64,000 nucleotides of DNA from Elmis aenea (GCA_947652605.1 OX393581.1:31490788-31554787), one strand, 5' to 3'; positions 46,936 to 59,681 are shown, counted from the stretch's first letter. The notes: generated from the sequence alone by a model not told the origin. Program-made: numbers and translations.

Positions 46936-47868
46936 ACGATTCTACACAATCGCAAAAAAAAACATGAAAAATGGGTTATAATTGCTTTATTACAATTTTT
47001 TTAAGTTACAAGAAATATGATTCAAATGCTTAAACTTTGTTGGTACTGTGAACTTAAGAACGCCTGTTACACAACTTCTGTAGTAAGTTTGCTGAGAAAT
47101 CGTTTCATTAAATTGTAAAACTACCCTCTTTTGAAGTTAATCGTCTTTCAAACCAGCACTTTAAATGAGACGGTATGAAATGGCCAATGAGATATTTATA
47201 GACTGTTTTCAGGATATTTTCAGAACTTTCCGGTAATGACAAAATTTTAAAATATTTATAAGGAAAACCTGCAATACGTCTAATAACTTATACAAAAGTG
47301 CAAAGAGCTACACTTCCAAGTTTAAAATTAAACATTTCATCTATTATTCAGATCGATTGGATGAACCACCTTATTATTTAAATTCAAGAAAATGACACGC
47401 TGACTTTTATAGCTTAAATAAAAATACATAACCAGAGTAAATTATAATTACCAAACAAAACAATTAGTATTTTTGAAGTACTGTAAAAAATTTAAAAAAA
47501 CAATTGGTTGCATATTTTCTGTAATTATTAAACTACAGGGTGGTATCGTACTAACCTTTTCAGCAGATTGATAAAATATAATTTATGCACGATATTATTT
47601 GCATCCCTTCTGGTCCTGTAAACGTAACTTACGCTATTAGTTATTATACAATATAAGAAATACAGCGAGTATTGAAGGCTTATGTTTTATAAAACGCAGA
47701 AAGATATATTTCCTGGTGTCTATGATTGCCTTGTACTGATCGTGTGTATACTATTTATCATATAATCACATAAATCATATAAAACACTAACTTCAGAAAT
47801 ATATTTTGAAGGCATCGAACATCAATCTGTATTTAGTAACGTTTTATGTATTATATCGATTATACGTA
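46936..47868. other. AT-rich intergenic stretch
   Basis: A possible element terminus (TACAGGGTGGTATCG) starts near 47535 without a partner. Otherwise nothing is recognised. Confidence 0.5.
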
Positions 47869-47870
47869 TA

Positions 47871-49012
47871 CAAGGTGTTTATTAAATATTGCGAAAAACA
47901 TCGAAAATTAAGGAAGGGCTTTTATTAAAAAAATCCTTAACCGTCTCTTTTCGAAGTTACACCCCCTAAAAGAGGAGCGGTAAAATTAGGTTTTTATTTT
48001 ATTTTTCAAATTTGGATAAACGTAGGAGAATGACGTTTGCTAGATGTTTTATACTTTGAAAGGTTTCCCACAGTAAGATTTTCAATTATCTCCCACCTTC
48101 ACAAGGGGCTGAAAAGTGTGACCCCTGTTGGTTTTTCTATCAGAACTTTTTGAAGTAAAATTGGCGGGTGTTTTCGTGTTATCATCGTATGATGTGAAAT
48201 TACAGGGTTGGGATATCTTCCTTCATAAAGACCAGGGGTTTAAAGTAGTCCAATTTTTTAATTGTTCTGCTCCAGCTCCGGTCCGTCATCAAAATTCCTG
48301 ATCCAGCTCCGCTCCATGCTTCAAAATTGTTACCATTAAAAAAAAAAAGGTTTTTTAATTAAAAAACTTGTTTTTAAAAACAAAGTTTTTATTTTATCGG
48401 GCACGTCGAAGTTTGTCAAAAATTACAATATTTGACCCTAACAAACAAGTTATGTTAAATAAATATTTATAAGAACAAATTATTGATCTTCAAAGGTTGA
48501 AAAAAAGAGACAAAAGTATTTCATAAACTGGAACAGTGAAGCAATTTAAATTATTTGCTTCTGCTCCGGGCAAAAACCCAATGCTCCACTGCTCCATGCT
48601 CCGCTCCAAACCCTGATAAAGAAAACTGGCAAAACAAAACTGTTAATCGCACATCTTAACATTTGTGTAATTAATTTCAAAGAACAAGAGTTTACAACAT
48701 TTCAAGCCTCCAAAAAGTTCTGATTAAAAAACTAACAGGGGTCGCACTTTTCAACCCCTTGTGAAGGTAGGAGATAATTAAAAATATTACTATGTGAAAC
48801 CTTTTAATAAGTACAAAAGATCTACTACATACCTTTCTCCTACACAACTCCAAATTTGGGAAATGATATAAAAACCTTATATTACCGCTCCCTTTTAGGG
48901 GGGTGTAACTCCGAAAGGAGACGTGTAAGGGAAAAAAATATAAAAGTCCCCTCTTAATTTACGACAAGGAATTATCTCCCGAAGTTTTTCGCAATATTTA
49001 AGAAACACCCTG
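47871..49012. mobile_element. Foldback element, family FB-D, with a hAT MITE in its loop
   Basis: TA at 47869-47870 and 49013-49014 flank ends reading CAAGGTGTTTATTAAATATT and, reversed, CAGGGTGTTTCTTAAATATT. Arms of about 310 bp (47871-48185 and about 48700-49012) share blocks such as CCTTCACAAGGGG and GGTGTAACT / AGTTACACC, with many substitutions. The loop contains the MITE at 48233-48615, which must have inserted later. Confidence 0.85.
48233..48615. mobile_element. hAT-type MITE, family E (383 bp)
   Basis: Ends CAGGGGTTTAAAGTAG and, reversed, CAGGGTTTGGAGCGGAGC. An 8-bp duplication with one mismatch flanks it (ATAAAGAC 48225-48232, ATAAAGAA 48616-48623). Both ends carry arrays of GCTCC units in opposite orientation. 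No coding capacity. Confidence 0.8.
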
Positions 49013-49014
49013 TA

Positions 49015-50816
49015 TAATTAATTGTCAGAATAATATTGACCACAAGTTAAAATAAAAGCATGATTAACGTTAATTATATATAACCCGTGCAGTATTTCCG
49101 TAAGACGATTACAAATTCTTGATCTTATATCAAATAAGTTAAACCCTGTTTGAAATACATAATTTTTTTGCTGTATCGAATTCGGCTAATTAAATAGCAC
49201 GTTCTTCAGCTATTTGTAAGTTTCACTTAATAAAATTACTTACTGCTTCACAGTAATTTATGCTTGGAGACGGTTTATGTGCACCCAAGTTTCAAAAATA
49301 TCAGGTACTTACCGTTACAACCGTCACTGACTCACGATATTTAAATGAATTTGTCAATTTTGAAACGCAACCTCCAACAAAATTGGCAAATACTTCTATA
49401 CTGCATGCAGCAAGCACACTGCTTGCTTTTATTATTCACATATCATCTAACCAACCCCCTGCAGTATAAAATAGACCATTATTATTTAAATGAATGCAAA
49501 CATACCCTTAACACATTTTATAAAATACATTTGAGTCACGTCCCCTAGGATAATATCATGTCATTGGTAAATGATCGATTATGAGTGAATATTCTAATAA
49601 TGGTGAACTGATTGATGTTTTCGAAAGTTTGAGACGTTTTCCTTGTACGTTTCTTTGCTTCAAGATCGATTATTTATCGAGACGCATTAATTTGTTTTCG
49701 TAATTATACTAAAAAAAAAACGAAGTTAATGTTTCAAGAGTCGTTGCGTGTGATGTATATGAAAAGTTTGGGTCATTTGGGTCTAAACAGATAAATTCGC
49801 CAGCAAAAAAGTTCGGAATGTTTTAATGTGTAAACCGTACGTTTTATTTTAACTTTGAGCAATTAAGTTAAACATAAAACGGTACATATTAAAATTCATT
49901 ATTGTTAGATTTTTAAGAAAAACACAAATTTTGAGCACTGTTGATTTTACACTTTTTATTTCAAGTGGTAAACAAAAGTGTCAAATCAAGCATACAATGA
50001 AACGCTGCGAGTTATTATTAGGTATATGAAGAAAATATTTTAATACACGAACACACGATATTTTTATTCTATTAAACTTCAAAAACTCCATTTCGGTGTC
50101 TGAAAAGTATCGATTATAACTGATTTAATCATAAGATAAGATGAAAGAAGATGGATGGAATATTCAGAATGTCTAAATTGCGTGCTAAAAAGTGAATGTG
50201 TAATGGAAAATTTAAATCAAGGATTCAATGGTTACTTCCCTATCTAGGTAGCAGGTTAATAGTTTTTTTAATCTATACACAGTTTCTGATATTAGTTTTT
50301 ATTTCAGATGAATTTTACAACTAACGTGAAAAGTTACTAGTATAAGATAAAAAAAGAACACAATTTTGTTTAATTTAACAACATGAATTTTGTTTTATTT
50401 TTATAAAGGTAAAGATTTTAAGCGCACTAAATACTTTGGTTTAGGTTACCTCTATACGTATAACAAGATATGGCCAAGCTTCACGAACCCTCCAAATTTC
50501 TAATAGCGGCAATGGGATTATATAGGATTTCTTTAATAATTCAATTTTTAACCAAAATTTGAAGGTAAAAACTCAATTGGCATGTGAAAATAGATGCAAT
50601 AGTAAGTATAGCAACTAAAAAGTGAGTAAAATAAAGGGTTAATAATAAATTGTTATTAGCTATTAATGTTTAAAAAACATTAACGGAGCGCGTATTTCCA
50701 CTGTAAGCATGCAACCCATGATACACGCAATGTATGTACATAAAATAATTTAAAACACATATACTAACAATGTTTTTTTGTGTGTACGATAGTTGCAATA
50801 ATATATTGCTGTACTT
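49015..50816. other. AT-rich intergenic stretch
   Basis: Overlapping frames at 49260-49469 and 49345-49548 have no recognisable motif. Nothing else can be supported. Confidence 0.55.
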
Positions 50817-50824
50817 ACTTTTAG

Positions 50825-51280
50825 AAGGGTATGAAACCGGGTTTTTAAACCGGTTAACAGTTTTTTTTTCTTCGTATAAGTGATTTTTAACCAATACCGT
50901 TATTTTAATTGGCAAAAAAACGGCAACTTTAACCAAAATAATTAAAAACCGTTTTTTTAAACATTTTTTTTGGATAAAAATTACTTTAAAAAAATACATA
51001 ATCTGTATTTAATGGGATTAGTTTACCAGAAGTCATTACTGAACGCTTGATTGTACATATATTATAAAATTATAAATTGGATAATATCTTTTCATAATTT
51101 GTATTCCTATTTTAAATAATGTCAAAAACCGGTTGAAAACCAGTTTAAAAGTTAAATCGGTTTTTTACAGTAAACCGTTTTTTTATGAAAAAACTGGTGT
51201 TTAGGCAAAAACCGTTATAAAAATAAAGTTCTCGATTTTCGGTTAACCGTTAACCAATATTTTTTCGGTTTCCAGCCCTG
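50825..51280. mobile_element. hAT-type MITE, family F (about 456 bp)
   Basis: Left end AAGGGTATGAAACCGG (first base mutated from C) and right end, reversed, CAGGGCTGGAAACCGA. Imperfect 8-bp flanks of CTTTTA type are seen on both sides. The interior repeats AAACCGGTT and AACCGTT motifs. The 109-codon minus frame at 50670-50999 crosses the left border and is not a gene. Confidence 0.65.
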
Positions 51281-51288
51281 CTTTTAAG

Positions 51289-52897
51289 GAATAAAAAACA
51301 AGACGTTATAATCAACATACTTTTTATTTTTACGTTTACAAAAATATTTTTATTTTAATGATATTTATCAAATAAAGAATCCTAATACCTAACTTAACAA
51401 AATTATTTAATAACGGTTTTGGTCTTTAAATTTATATTAAAATCCCAAAATTTACCTAATTCTATGCCACACAAATTTTTGTTTTCAAGATAGATAAATA
51501 TTAAGCATCTTTAATTAATTATGATAATTAAGTTGCAAATAACTGTTTACTTAATACCTGTTTTAATGTCCAATGAGCGACTGAAAAGTATAGATACATC
51601 AATTTAATTTACATTATTAATTCCAATCATTGCTATTAATTTGATGTATACCTATAAATAATTACAATGTACATTTTCTTAAAAATTTAAAAAAAAATTG
51701 TATTTAACTTTACTTATGAAATTTACGTATGGTAATAACTTACACAGCTATCACTAATGTCTTTTAAAGTCTTGGATCACACGTTAACACTCTGAACAAG
51801 CAAAAAAAAACATAAAATGTGTACAACTGCCTATGATCTCCATGCAAAGTGCAAACTATTTAAAATCTGGAGGTCAAAGCCTAGTGGCAAGCGAAACTCG
51901 ACCGTATATACAATAGAAAGCTGTCCAGCGCCTGTCCATGCCCTGTTTATAGAGGTACACTACTTTGGTTGAATTCGCCTATCGGCGCAGCCGGCAGTGA
52001 GCTTGTTAACTGAAGCATATAGAGAAAAAATCTCATTTTCCAAAGCAATTCGAAAAATAGTTTTACTTAATTGAATCAGGATCAAATTTTAAAAAAAAGG
52101 TAGTAAACGTTTTCATTGTATTTAGCTTAATTTTTATTCATCATAAGCACCCAACGATCGCTCCAGTGATTAGCTATCGCCGTTAACATTATTTGAACAA
52201 AAGTAGTAAAAGTGCCAATTATTTATTCTTCGTCTTCGATACAAAACATGTTTTTCTCTTGTTAAAGCAGCGAAGACTCCCGTTTTCTTACAATGCAGTG
52301 GTTCTAACGAGTTGCCACGTATTCCACATTTGACGTGATTATTGTCGGTTGTTTACGAAGGGCCAAAAGATCCACGAATGCATAGATAAAGCGGAAAATT
52401 GAATGCAGCCAATTCTTACGCATCTGTAAATACCACCCTTTAATGTTCAGAACAGAATCTAGAAACGTTTCCGTTCCAAATGCACATCTGAAAAATAGAG
52501 AGCGTACTCCGTAGAGATACCTTCAGACTTGTAGTAGTTTTCTGGAGAGGTGGTCGTATTTTGTGGAGCGGGCGGGTAAAATTACATTTTGGAGGAAAGT
52601 GGACACAAACGCGAACCTATGCAGGGGTGAAATGCACTAGAGACTTGCAGCTCGTCCTTTGTAAAACGAATTATAAGGATGTAACGGCATGTGGGGTTTA
52701 TAAAACAATGAGGAAACACTATAGACTGCGTCGTTTTAGGAACTTTAAATTGCGTATCTTTCCACATGCGTACTGAAATACCAAGGACATAAAAGAATTA
52801 GGCCCTAATAAGATTGTTTACAACATACTAAATTATTAACTTAATTTAAAATGTTCTATAACATTTGATATTGAACGGAAAACTATGTGAACAGTTG
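51289..52897. other. Intergenic stretch
   Basis: AT-rich to about 51850, then GC-richer patches at about 51890-52030, 52260-52400 and 52500-52770. The last is open on both strands (71 codons plus, 61 codons minus) with no recognisable protein. No gene is supported. Confidence 0.45.
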
Positions 52898-52899
52898 TA

Positions 52900-53791
52900 C
52901 AGGGTGGGCACATTTCGATATTTTAATAGGGAATCTCGGTAACTATAAGAGGTATCAAAAAACGAACCGCGCATCCTCGATCTCTTTTTTCGAGAAAAAG
53001 TTCATGGTGAAAACTAAAATTGGTTATCGTCTTTTGTTTTCGAGTTATCATCGATAACTCGATTTTTCGACTTTTCGTTTTATGACCGTATCTCGCTTGT
53101 TTATGAAAATAAACAAAAATAATTTTGACGTTCTTTAGTCACTTTTTTGATAGGAATGCAGTGGCGTAGTCAATTTTTCAAAAAAAAAAACCGGAATTCG
53201 AGTTGTGACATAAAGTTGTATTTTTTTAAATGGAACTCATCGTTGGCTATGACTTATTTAAATTCTTTATTTTTTTGTCATTCCAAATATATAAGGGTTG
53301 GTGTATTTATTTTCAATAATACGCAAGTTACGGAGGTTTTTTAGTTCTTTTTTAAAACAAAATTATAGTAGGCTGTGAAAACAAAAACAAAACTAGGTAT
53401 AAAACCTTTTAAAACTCATTTGGTACAAGTTACGAAGGTTTTGTAATTTGTTGTAGTGATAAACATTGTGAATATATAAAAATAAGGAAACAACGATAAA
53501 GTCGGAATCTGCAGTAATGTAGTTTGTTGTAGTTTATCTTGTGTTCAAATATTTGTAATGTTTATCACAACAACAAATTACAAAACCTTCGTAACTTGTA
53601 CCAAATAAATTGTAAAAGGTTTTACACCTTGTTTTGTTTTTGTTTTCACAGCCTACAATAATTTTGTTTAAAAAAAAAAACTAAAAAACCTCCGGAACTT
53701 GCGTATTATTGAAAATAAATACATCAACCCTTATATATTTGGAATGACAAAAAAATAAGGAATTTAAAAACATCGAAATTTGCCCACCCTG
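52900..53791. mobile_element. Foldback element, family FB-E (892 bp)
   Basis: TA at 52898-52899 and 53792-53793 flank ends CAGGGTGGGCACATTTCGAT and, reversed, CAGGGTGGGCAAATTTCGAT. Inner arms at about 53255-53470 and 53555-53760 are inverted copies sharing CCAAATATATAAGGGTTG and ACAAGTTACGAAGGTTTTGT. The left side carries about 280 bp more than the right, so the right arm is shortened. A GTTGGCTATGAC block near 53241 recurs in FB-A at 17789, hinting at common ancestry. Confidence 0.85.
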
Positions 53792-53793
53792 TA

Positions 53794-54406
53794 CATACTT
53801 ATTACAAATTTGTTGTCATTTTTGAAATTTCTCTGATAAATAATTATCGACATTTCGAATTTCCAAAATGTTAACTAAAATTGGGATAAACAAATTTTTT
53901 GATCAAATATTCTTATATAAAATCTGAAATTACAGAATTACGAAAAAAACAAAAGTTGTCAGAATGTTCCTCAAAGTTTGCAAACTGCAACCACAATAAT
54001 TCTAATAATTATGAGAAGTGTAAATGTACACATATGCAGTATTAGAAACGTCTGCACGTCATTTGAGTGAGTCGTCTGCTTAGTGCGTGCAGTGATCCAA
54101 ATCGTAACTGCATACCATGCGAAACTGACAGTAACGAAGAGGTGCGCATATGTCAACTAGGGCGATAAACTTTAGGCAGGGGCGCGAATTTCTTACCAGT
54201 AGGCGCACTTTCAAACTAGTGGTAATAAAACTGTGGCACGCGGAAATTCAAGTGTTTCGAAATATGCAGCGTAGCAGCACTAAATACATTCCAAGAGCCC
54301 TACAACACGCTACAATTTTAAGCATGTAAATATGCGCAAGAAAACTAAACCGTACTTAATGTGAAAATGTTCACATTTTAATGCAAATTGATTATGTTGA
54401 ATACTA
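53794..54406. other. Intergenic stretch
   Basis: A GC-richer patch at about 54040-54300 has no recognisable gene or repeat. The rest is AT-rich. Confidence 0.5.
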
Positions 54407-54408
54407 TA

Positions 54409-55055
54409 CCGGGTGTAAATGAAGTGTGGTACACCCCCTTTTTTTCTTTAGTTTTGATTTTAGATAAATGAAATGTTAGACATGATATGTGCCAAAAACC
54501 TGGCTTTTTGAGCCGTTGCACACATTTGTTTTACTTCCGGTTTTGCCGGAAATGACCCCAGCTTTGTTATTTTAAATGGAACACCCTGTATATTTTTACA
54601 TTTTTGAAAAGAGGAAGCGATTTTGGATACAACTGCACTATTTTGGTTAATTTTTATAACCTCAAAATTTTTTTGAAACAAAATTTAGTTTTTTATTAAG
54701 GGTGCCGTGACCTGCATAAATTGATTTTTATTATGTAAAAAATTGTCCAAAAAACGTTTTTGTAAATTTTAAACTTTTAACACCCTGTATCTCAAAAATA
54801 CGGCGGTTGCGAACCTACATTGATATGAACTTTTTTTCTTAAAATCATCCAAGGAATAATACCCCTAAGGATCAGCATTCAATTATAACACCCTGTATAA
54901 TAAACAAAAATCAAAATAGGCATTTTTTAAATCGTTGATAGCTCGGTTATACTTGATGGTACAAAAATATTTTCGGAAAAAAGTTGTAGATTTTTTTACG
55001 CATTGTAAATGAAAACATTTCATTTGTTTCAATATCATACAGGGTTAAAACGATC
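54409..55055. repeat. Cluster of three foldback-terminus fragments
   Basis: First, 54409-54588 runs from CCGGGTGTAAATG (TA before) to GGAACACCCTG (TA after). Second, about 54780-54892 runs between two AACACCCTGTAT / AACACCCTGTATA termini and parallels the extra block in the right arm of FB-C near 28757-28815 (ACCTACATTGATATGAACT against a similar stretch). Third, 54895-55055 parallels the inner left arm of FB-A (ATCGTTGATAGCTCGG, TTTTTTTACGCATTG). They abut without intervening unique DNA. Confidence 0.6.
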
Positions 55056-55566
55056 GCAATATGGAAATAAGTGATAAAGAATTATTCCTATCATTACCAC
55101 TTTAAATAATAAATTAAAATACACCTTTAAAGAAGGTAGAGTGTTTAGGTCTAATATGCTTTGTTTGTTAACTAAAAATACGCATACGTAAAATGTCCTT
55201 ATGTTAACTTTATTTGTATTTACTACCCTCTACTTTGTGTATTAAGTATATGACAAAAATATAAGTAAAAATTATTCAACCAGAATTAAAAATATTTCGT
55301 GCAATTTTTTACTGTGCAATAAAATTTTGATAAATGTTGACTGCAAATTAAAGTTTAATATTATTATGGCCAGGCAGAATGTTAAAACAAAACAATAATA
55401 ATTAAATGATTGCAGATATTTATAGTAAAAGTATTTAATTAAAAAATAGGTATAAAACTATAAATACGTTTTATAGAAGTACAATGTACTATTCACCATA
55501 GCTGCTGGATTTAGATGACGTTTTTAAGATTATTTCATTTTATTACTGTGCAAAAAGACAAAAACA
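55056..55566. other. AT-rich intergenic stretch
   Basis: I see no gene or repeat here. Confidence 0.55.
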
Positions 55567-55690
55567 GTGACAAATGTGGAAGTATTGAGGAGTTCGAATA
55601 AGCCAACAGAAATACTTAACAGTATAAAGATAAGAAATTTTGGCCCCGTCATCAGAAACATCAAGTACAGGTACAGGTATAACACCGATC
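55567..55690 (+). pseudogene. LINE C-terminal scrap (VTNEEVLRR-type)
   Basis: The reading TNVEVLRSSNKPTEILNS, then IKIRNFGPVIRNIKYR, corresponds to the widespread LINE C-terminal segment that usually reads T-N-E-E-V-L-R-R, then an I-K-x-R-K-L-x-Y-L-G-H-I-M-R-N block. The YLGH part has lost bases here (FGPVIRN). After about residue 40 the frame (open to 55887) no longer looks like LINE. It is a different LINE family from the two larger elements in this window. Confidence 0.7.
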
Positions 55691-56856
55691 TTTCGGTTAC
55701 TGATGATCAGGCACCTCCTTTAGTCCGGAAAAAATTACGAGAGGTAATCAGAAATTGCTGCGGCCGCCAGAGTAGTTTATTGGGCGGCCACAGATGGCGT
55801 TGTGTGCAGGAAGCGCTTTTTTACATAATTTACAATGCACTTCTTAGTAATATTAAAACAATATCTATCCATAAAAAACAAGTTTAAAAATGCTACAAAT
55901 TAAATAAAGTAACAGTTTTAAATTTCAATAAATGGCGGTTCCTAAAAATACGTAAACAAAGGTGTCTATGGCATGTATATCTGATGCTAAACGGTAACCG
56001 CGTATAAATGTTTGGGTGGATTTGCCTGAACGGCAGCTTACGTGGGTTGCAACTATGTTAAGGTATTTTAATTCGAACATATTTCATAAAAATTAACGTT
56101 CTACGACCCAAAGAGTAGAGCGTGTAATCTTTCATTCCCGACAAATTAATTTTACAACTAAATGTTTGCGGGTAGTGGCGAAACCTAGCAATGTTAGGTA
56201 TGTACTCGTGCACCACTGCCTGCTAGATCCTGCTGATGAGGGAAGTTGCGGTTGAAATTCAGTCCGTGTAGGGACATGAGTCCGACCCAGGGGAAGGGAT
56301 GTCACCTTCGTTTGGCTTCGATTGTTCCCCTTCCGGTAGCATCAAAATTGGATTTTAAGCAGATCATGGGAGGATACCGCACAATCTCACCTCAAATTCA
56401 GATAAATCCCATGTTATCACGACAAATTCGGGTAAATGGTGTTATCAAGACAAATTAAGGATTGATCTAACGCGTTTACGCCAGGTGCTTTCAGATACCG
56501 CACATAAGTCACTATTCGAACCAAGAAGTTTGTAATATTGTATAAATGTATATAGCTACCTACACGAGACGCATGTAATGTTAAGCATGAAACAGATGCG
56601 TAGAACTACTAAATAACAAAACATGAAAGGAGTTGCACCAAACAACTAAAATAACAAACAATAAATTACACTGCTAGATTTTATTTTAAAAAGAATTCGC
56701 ATAGCTTTTAACGCATTTTATAATGCTTTTGTTTTTGTTTATTTATACTTTGTGAAACATATTAGTAGTATCAAATAACAAAATAAATAAATCTGCTAAG
56801 GTTGTGGTTTGTTTAATGGACTTTTTACATGTAATGCTGATGTTTCCGTTATAACA
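55691..56856. other. Intergenic stretch
   Basis: A GC-richer patch at about 55730-55820, still within the preceding open frame, and another at about 56160-56350 hold no recognisable gene. A CTGATGAG followed by GAAA occurs near 56230-56256, but no stem II forms. The rest is AT-rich. Confidence 0.45.
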
Positions 56857-58692
56857 CAGGGTTGCGCAAAAGTATGGAAACAGACAAATATCTAGAACAC
56901 TATTGCAGATATAACAATGAAATTTTGTATCTCAGCGTTATGGTATTTTTCGGATTCAATGAAAATATTAAGATTACAATACGACTTTCGGTTCAAGCGG
57001 AAACGGACTCAAACTTTGATATTTTAAATAGAACACCCTGTATATTTTTACATTTTTGGATTCCCCTTCATATTTACTTTAAAAAATGTAAAAGGTTATG
57101 TGGGTCTAAAGCCAACCGTTTTCGTAAAATTTACATTTTTGTGTAAATTTTCAGCGATACAGCACTTTCAATTTTTCTCAACATTTAAGTTATTTAAAAA
57201 GGCAGTAAAATTTCGTTTAAGAATTAGATTAACAATTGACTATTTAATACTTTGCGCTTGCTACATTTTCAAAATATTATACAGGGTGTTTTTTACAATG
57301 GGTCAAACTTGTGAAACTTTAAACATTGATAACTCGATTTTCTTAAATACAACACCCTGTATATTTTTACACATTCTTGTAGAAAATTTAATTGTCTTTC
57401 AAAAACATTAACCATGTTTTATACCTAAAACTAATATTTTACGAGATATCGCGATTTTATTGTAAATTATTAGGGCAACGTAATATTTTTGAGTAGGCTA
57501 TGAAGGTAGACAGTGGTATTTTTGAGACAATTGAAAGATGAATACAAGGAAGTTATAATATTACCTTTTCCTCACTTTTTTGGACATTTCTAAAAATGTA
57601 GATGTAATTTTACCATTTTTACGTTTAAATCGAGGTTTCTTTTTTATTATGCATTTATTCATTGGACTAGTGTGATGGAACAATTACTAAATCCTATAAA
57701 CTAATTTTTTGTGTTTCTAAAGTATGATTTTCGGTTGAACCGGAAACGGTTTCAACCCTAACCGTTTTTTTAAATTTAAAGATAAGATTCGCCAGTGACT
57801 TTTGTTTAATCAGCGTTCTTTTCGCGTACTCAATACATTATCAATCGGTTTTTAGGACTTTGCAAACGATCAAAATCAATTATATGAAAAATATTGTGGC
57901 CCTGATAAGAAATCTCGATATAAACGTAAGATTGGTAAAAGTACATCTATTTTACAAAAAAAATCGAAAACTCAAAAGGAGAAGATAATATTACAATTTT
58001 CTTGTTTTTATCTTTCAATTGTTTCAAAATTACCGCTGTCAACCTTCATCGCCTACTCAAAAATATAACATTGCCCTAATAATTTACAATAAAATCGCGA
58101 TATCTCGTAAAATATTAGTTTTAGGTATAAAACATGGTTAATGTTTTTGAAAGACAATCAAATTTTCTACAAGAATGTGTAAAAATATACAGGGTGTTGT
58201 ATTTAAGAAAATCGAGTTATCCATGTTTAAAGTTTCACAAGTTTGACCCAGTGTAAAAAAGACCTTGTATAATATTTTGAAAATATAGCTAGCGCAAAGT
58301 GTTAAATAATCAATTGTTAATGTATTTCTCAAACGAAATTCTACTGCCTTTTTAAATAACTTAAATGTTGAAAAAAATTGAAAGTGCTGTATCGCTCAAA
58401 ATTTTCACAAAAATGTAAATTTTACGAAAACGGTTGACTTTAGACCCACATAACCTTTTACATTTTTTAAAGTAAATATGAAGGGGAATCCAAAAATGTA
58501 AAAATATACAGGGTGTTCTATTTAAAATTTCAAAGTTTGAGTCCGTTTCCGCTTGAACCGGAAGTCGTATTGCAATCTTAATATTTTCATCGAATCCGAA
58601 AAATACCATAACGCTGAGATACAAAATTTCATTGTTATATCTGCAATAGTGTTCTAGATATTTGTCTGTTTCCATACTTTTGCGCATCCCTG
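56857..58692. mobile_element. Large foldback element, family FB-F (1836 bp)
   Basis: The ends read CAGGGTTGCGCAAAAGTATGG on the left and CAGGGATGCGCAAAAGTATGG reversed on the right. TA follows the right end (58693-58694); CA precedes the left. Arms of about 700 bp, highly similar, surround a spacer of about 400 bp. Each arm contains further CAGGGTGTT / AACACCCTG termini (about 57036 and 57284-57358, mirrored near 58190-58270 and 58510), as if smaller elements had inserted before the arms duplicated. The mirrored 94- and 108-codon frames differ mostly by amino-acid-changing substitutions, so they are not maintained genes. Confidence 0.85.
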
Positions 58693-58856
58693 TATACTCA
58701 CACTAAACGTACAGTGTTTTTGTGTACATTAAATATCATTTTTGTTGCCCAGAATTCTCAAAATTTTTATCTCTGACCTATTAAAATTAGGTATTGCGAC
58801 ACGACTGAAAGTCATAAATAAACATTACATATGTTAAAAAATTTATTTACCTGATT

Positions 58857-59191
58857 CAGTTTGACTGTCGCACGCTATTAACTTTGTTATATTAGGAGGA
58901 AACCCCCATAAACCTTACATTTTTGTAAATCGTAAAAAATTCTCCATCGAATGACGTTCAAATGTTTTTTCTACGACACAATATGTCAGACTATAGTAAA
59001 TTTTTTTTTTTTTAAATTACATGGTATACTTTTTTTATTGATTCTGATAGAGAATTAGATTCTAAATTCGACAGTGCATTAAAAAAATAAGTATACATAG
59101 AAAAATGTTTGAGAAAAATAAATTTAAAAGTTATTTACTGTTTGTCACAAAATCGCTGCATTTGACTAAATAAAACACGACAGTCAAACTG
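58857..59191. mobile_element. TA-flanked TIR element (335 bp), Tc1/mariner-like
   Basis: CAGTTTGACTGTCG at 58857-58870 is exactly inverted at the right end (59178-59191). TA follows at 59192-59193; the left flank is TT. The interior is AT-rich and non-coding. Confidence 0.6.
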
Positions 59192-59306
59192 TATATACGC
59201 ATATTTTTTTTTTAAATTACAATATTGACACTTGTGATCAATCATGACAAATAAGTTTAACACAGAATTTTTATTAGTATTTTTTTATAACAAACCTATT
59301 ACAATA

Positions 59307-59679
59307 CAGTGGACCCTTGAACTTCGAACGGTTTAATGTGTGAACAACTTGAAACTCGATCAAAAACTCAAAAGTCGAACAAAACATCTGTTTTTTAAGC
59401 GTTTTAATCATTTCTTAGGGTTATTTTTATATAATCTTTAAAAATACTTACCCAGTAATTGTTATTATTGTTGATTAATTATTATCCAATACTTTTATGT
59501 GTGAACTAATTATAATTAAAAGCATTTAAGTAGTGAAATCAAATATCCTTGTTCTACCATTATTTACCAATATGATCTTTTAAAATATACACTTTAAATA
59601 TTTTATGCCGGTAAATTTCAAGAGTTTGGAATGGATTGTCTCCCGCAATGAATTGTCTCCGAAGTTCGAGGGTTCACTG
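59307..59679. mobile_element. pogo/Tigger-type MITE (373 bp)
   Basis: TA (59305-59306 and 59680-59681) flanks ends CAGTGGACCCTTGAACTTCG and, reversed, CAGTGAACCCTCGAACTTCG. Short CAGTG ends with TA duplication and this wording are typical of Tigger/pogo elements. The interior is AT-rich. The 85-codon frame at 59605-59862 crosses the right end and is not a gene. Confidence 0.85.
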
Positions 59680-59681
59680 TA

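Noticed and set aside
56226..56260. CTGATGAG followed by GAAA as a hammerhead
   Set aside because: The intervening bases cannot form stem II and the flanks do not pair, unlike the cores at 44 and 61 kb.
56862..58687. Paired 94- and 108-codon frames with the same N-terminus on opposite strands
   Set aside because: They are mirror images produced by the inverted arms. Differences between them (for example N/D, T/A, S/P) are mostly amino-acid-changing, so there is no sign of selection.
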